Shown here: positions 18,424 to 19,188 of the stretch, piece by piece
How the letters are laid out: each line of letters starts with the position of its first letter
Numbering within the stretch: position 1 is the first letter of the stretch
Assembly (NCBI GenBank): GCA_004325065.1
Contig: PITI01000147.1
Span: 1-19,188 of the forward strand
DNA: 19,188 bases
Direction of reading: 5' to 3'
DNA from: Hamiltosporidium magnivora
Lineage: Eukaryota > Microsporidia > Dubosqiidae
Notes under the pieces: model-generated
Database searches by the model: none
Seen by the model: the letters and a program-made list of their open reading frames with translations, nothing else
What the model was told of the DNA's origin: nothing
Program-made: the position numbers and the translations under genes

Positions 18424-18668
18424 AACCAGGAAGATGATGCTAAAATAGAAAATACAAAAAATATTATACCCCTTATTTTTAATGAACGTAACCAACCACT
18501 GTAAAAAAACCGACGATAAATATTAACGAAGATTCAGATTTAAAGGAAGCTAACAAAGTTGTTAAAATGGGGAAAGAAACTATATAAAAGAGAGAAATTC
18601 TATTAACCCCGATTTTAATTAAATAAATTAAATGTTTTAATTATTTGATCATTAAATGTTATTGTTGA
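18424..18668 (+). repeat. Repeat block A, copy 2, joined directly to repeat B-C
   Basis: This aligns with 2176-2405 but has no retrotransposon reading frame upstream. It carries ACTATATAAAAGAGAG at about 18580-18595, a good TATA-like sequence. This lies about 90 bases before the GGGAGGATGAC that opens repeat B copy 3. The first part (GAAGATGATGCTAAAATAGA and onward) is partly open as protein but bounded by stops, so I treat the block as non-coding. Confidence 0.65.
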
Positions 18669-19188
18669 GTGAAGGGAGGATGACTCCATAAAAAACCATC
18701 TGCTTGGCAATGAGTATGTGAAATCGGTTAATGAAATCAATATTTGGATTCGATAGGAATAAAAATACGCTAATTTTTGATTGTTCTATGAGGTTTGTAT
18801 GAGGAGAAGAAGATGGTCTTTGAAATGCCGAATTTTTTCCTTCAAATCTATTTTGTGTTTCTAATGTTACTAGATTGTTGACCTAGCCGAACTTGTAGGT
18901 AATTTCCATGTAAAAGCATAGAGCCCTAGCCTTGCTCACTCGGGTTAGAAGACTATGCGCCTGGGAAATATAAAACAAAAAACCATTTAAAGATCAGGAA
19001 TACTAAGTAGCAAGTTATACCTGTTGGTATGACATTGCACTGTCTAGGTGGATCCTATTTACGTCTCTGAAATATATCTTAGCTAGAAGTTTATTGGGTT
19101 CAGAAAGTGTAGAGTAAGTGGGAATGCTGTATATTCTCGAGGGAGCCCAAAGTTGGGTTATACCTACTGAAACACTTTATACAACTAA
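18660..19188 (+). repeat. Long dispersed repeat B-C, copy 3, running off the window
   Basis: This starts with GTTGAGTGAAGGGAGGATGA, then CCATCTGCTTGGCAATGAGT. It continues through TATGAGGAGAAGAAGATGGT, TTGTAGGTAATTTCCATGTA, TTATACCTGTTGGTATGACA and CAGAAAGTGTAGAGTAAGTG to the window end. It is the inverted counterpart of 10412-11075. No reading frame is conserved between the two, but the DNA is, so the conserved part looks like an untranslated leader or a non-autonomous element. The full length cannot be seen here. Confidence 0.85.

Noticed and set aside
1..19188. tRNA, rRNA, spliceosomal intron, CRISPR or bacterial operon features
   Set aside because: I looked for tRNA box B-like sequence, small-subunit rRNA starts and spaced repeat arrays on both strands by eye and found none that held up. 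The four genes need no introns.

Overview
The window looks like a piece of an expanded, gene-poor, very AT-rich genome of a microsporidian (fungus-related intracellular parasite). Four intact, intronless genes are visible. Each has a C-triplet motif 6-11 nt upstream of its ATG, which is a known microsporidian gene-start signal, and an AATAAA within about 40 nt after its stop. The proteins are eukaryotic: a MARCH5-like RING-CH membrane E3 ligase, a fungal-type arginyl-tRNA synthetase, an RBM26/RBM27/Rmn1-like RNA-binding protein and a SET1-type histone methyltransferase. I did not assign genus or species. Hamiltosporidium-, Edhazardia- or Nosema-like lineages with repeat-rich genomes are plausible.

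Layout. 1-2085 (+) is a heavily decayed non-LTR retrotransposon open reading frame: reverse transcriptase, zinc finger and C-terminal endonuclease-like tail, cut off at its 5' side by the window edge. It is followed at 2176-2405 by a repeat block (A). The E3 ligase lies at 2895-3908 (-) and arginyl-tRNA synthetase at 5520-7208 (-), separated by 1.6 kb holding one copy of a second repeat (B, 4482-4715). The CCCH/RRM protein lies at 7812-8723 (+), divergent from the synthetase. From 8724 to 16946 there is no intact gene. That stretch holds a reverse-oriented long B-C repeat (10412-11075), a second decayed retrotransposon C-terminus (13041-13448), another B copy (14171-14427) and a GC-richer island (about 15790-16020). 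The SET1-like gene lies at 16947-18257 (+). It is followed by A directly joined to B-C (18424 to the window end).

How the parts relate. The four genes form no pathway. They are housekeeping or regulatory functions: translation, RNA surveillance, chromatin, membrane ubiquitylation. The repeats are the dominant structure. Block A follows the retrotransposon reading frame in one place and directly precedes block B-C in another. This suggests that A is a 3' end and B-C a 5' leader of the same or interacting elements, arranged head to tail.

The points most worth checking are the MARCH5-like ligase in an organism that has only mitosomes, the loss of the Phe/Tyr switch residue in the SET1-like enzyme, the A-B/C repeat architecture, and the GC-rich island, which could be foreign.
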